DNA from: Angiostrongylus vasorum
Taxonomy: Eukaryota > Nematoda > Chromadorea > Rhabditida > Metastrongylidae
DNA: 64,000 bases
Assembly: GCA_018806985.1 (NCBI GenBank)
Contig: JADANN010000279.1
Coordinates: 1-64,000, forward strand
Direction of reading: 5' to 3'
The notes under the pieces are model-generated. The model ran no database searches and was not told the origin of the DNA. It saw only the letters and a list, made by a program, of their open reading frames with translations. Below, one piece after another: positions 63,228 to 64,000 of the stretch. A program made the translations under genes and the position numbers. Positions within the stretch are counted from its first letter, which is position 1; each line of letters starts with the position of its first letter.

Positions 63228-64000
63228 AGATGTTCCGAAATCGTCGATTTCGATCGCCTTCAGGGATGGTGGTGTACAAAAAATACTTTAGTTCTTAGAT
63301 TTTGCGAAACCGTCGACCTCGATCGTCTTCAGGGATGGTGGGTATACAAGAAATACTTTAGTCCTTAGATGTTCCGAAATCGTCGATCTCGATCGTCTTC
63401 TGGGATGGTGGTATACAAAAAATACTTTAGTTCTTAGATGTTCCGCAATCGTCGATTTCGATCGCCTTCAGGGATGGTGGTGTACAAAAAATACTTTAGT
63501 TCTTAGATGTTCCGCAATCGTCGATTTCGATCGCCTTCAGGGATGGTGGTGTACAAAAAAAATACTTTAGTTCTTAGATTTTGCGAAACCGTCGACCTCG
63601 ATCGTCTTCAGGGATGGGTGGGTATACAAAGAAATACTTTAGTCCTTAGATGTTCCGAAACCGTTGATCTCGATCGTCTTCAAGGATTGTGGTAGACAAA
63701 AAAGCACATTAGTTCTTAGATTTTGCGAAACCGTCGACCTCGGTAGTCTTCTAGGATGGTGGCATACAGAAAATACTCTAGTCCTTAGATGTTCCGAAAC
63801 CGTTGATCTCGATCGTCTTCAAGGATTGTGGTAGACAAAAAAGCACTTTAGTTCTTAGACTTTGCGAAACCGGCGATCACGATCGTCTGCAAGGATGGTG
63901 GTAAACAAGAAATACTTTAGTCCTTAGATGTTGCGAACCGTCGACCTCGATCGTGTTCTAGGATGGTGTTGTACAAAAAATTACTTTAGTTCTTAGATGT

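Larger units (their letters stand above)
1..64000. repeat. Satellite DNA array, 69-bp monomer family
   Basis: Every stretch I read aligns to one 69-bp unit beginning AGATGTTGCG and ending TTAGTTCTT, joined head to tail with no unique-sequence interruption and no inverted monomer noticed. Long-tailed 74-75 bp variants are interspersed. The first and last bases lie inside monomers, so the true array is longer than the window. GC of the consensus is 28 of 69. Five CpGs occur per unit (GCG, CCG, TCG, TCG, TCG contexts), above the roughly 2.8 expected from base composition. The hierarchy of subfamily blocks is what unequal exchange and segmental amplification of satellite DNA produce. Location (centromere, pericentromere, other heterochromatin) cannot be told from the sequence. 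The family is not one I recognise. Confidence 0.98.
48500..64000. repeat. Higher-order domain built on blocks R and P
   Basis: Several variants are confined to this stretch: GCGGAACAG, AGAGGTTCCG, AGGCGTTACG, GTCCTTAGATG, AGATTTTGCG (clean form), GGCGATCACG and CTATTACGGTG. Together they define block P (ten copies) and, directly upstream of several of them, block R. Tandem duplications of about 2.03 kb and 2.9 kb can be followed monomer by monomer. This looks like a younger, independently amplified sub-array. No gene is seen. Confidence 0.88.
62662..64000 (+). repeat. Third, partial copy of the 2.9-kb unit
   Basis: From R copy 5 to the window end it follows 54113-55375, including the AATTACTTTAG tail and the CTGCAAGG variant. 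It contains both the extra F unit found only in copy II (57574) and the GGTAGTCTTC unit found only in copy I (55098). Confidence 0.83.

Noticed and set aside
1..64000. CRISPR array
   Set aside because: The whole 69-bp period is conserved. There are no unique spacers alternating with short repeats and no cas genes.
1..64000. Transposon or retroelement insertions
   Set aside because: I looked for breaks in the 69-bp rhythm, terminal inverted repeats, poly(A) tails and target duplications. The rhythm is continuous, apart from single-monomer deletions and small indels.

Overview
The whole 64 kb window is one head-to-tail satellite DNA array. The basic monomer is 69 bp, with a 74-75 bp long-tailed form. 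Dividing window length by monomer length gives roughly 900 monomers, all in the same orientation as far as I can read. The array runs off both ends of the window. I found no credible protein gene, RNA gene, transposon, CRISPR array, origin or promoter. A monotonous array of this size is typical of eukaryotic heterochromatin (centromeric, pericentromeric, subtelomeric or B-chromosome type). I do not recognise the family and cannot name the organism. CpG is not depleted: the core has five CpGs per 69 bp at about 41% GC. This argues against long-term loss by methyl-C deamination.

Monomer anatomy, starting at AGATG: a conserved 5' part (AGATGTTGCGAAACCGTCGA, then TCTCGATCGTCTTCTAGGAT) and a variable 3' tail (GGTGGTATACAAGAAATACT, then TTAGTTCTT). 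Subfamilies named here: A (consensus), A' (GGCATACAGAAAA tail), B (74 bp, TATTATGGTGTTATAC and GGTATGGTTAAT tail), C (74-75 bp, CGGCCGACCTC and AAGTATAATTTTT tail), C2 (74 bp, AACTCGGTTGTCC and AAGTGTCGTTCTT tail), D (AAACAGTCGACC, follows C), E (GGATTGTGGTAGAC), F (TTCCGCAATCG, CGATTTCGATCGCC), G (TTCCGAAATCG) and the H series (GCGGAACAG, AGAGGTTCCG, AGGCGTTACG).

Layout: 1-3.2 kb is a ragged, indel-rich version. 3.2-4.9 kb is rich in F and G. 4.9-10.3 kb is A/A'/B/C. 10.3-14 kb is a mosaic. 14-28.3 kb is organised around a six-monomer punctuation block Q (B-C2-A'-B-C-D), seen nine times. 28.3-31.5 kb holds a nested dimer repeat inside a 1.1-1.3 kb higher-order repeat. 31.5-33.4 kb is locally degenerate. 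33.4-41.3 kb is A/B/C without F. 41.3-45.7 kb is more divergent. 45.7-48.5 kb is F-rich. 48.5-64 kb is a separate higher-order family built on block P (C2-H1-H2-H3, ten copies) and its upstream partner R, with recent 2.03 kb and about 2.9 kb tandem duplications.

The many open reading frames are by-products of the period. Because 69 is 23 codons, one frame per strand has no stop in the consensus, and 74 bp monomers shift the ATG-bearing frame into the open one. None looks like a maintained gene. The interest of the window lies in its layered amplification history, not in gene content.
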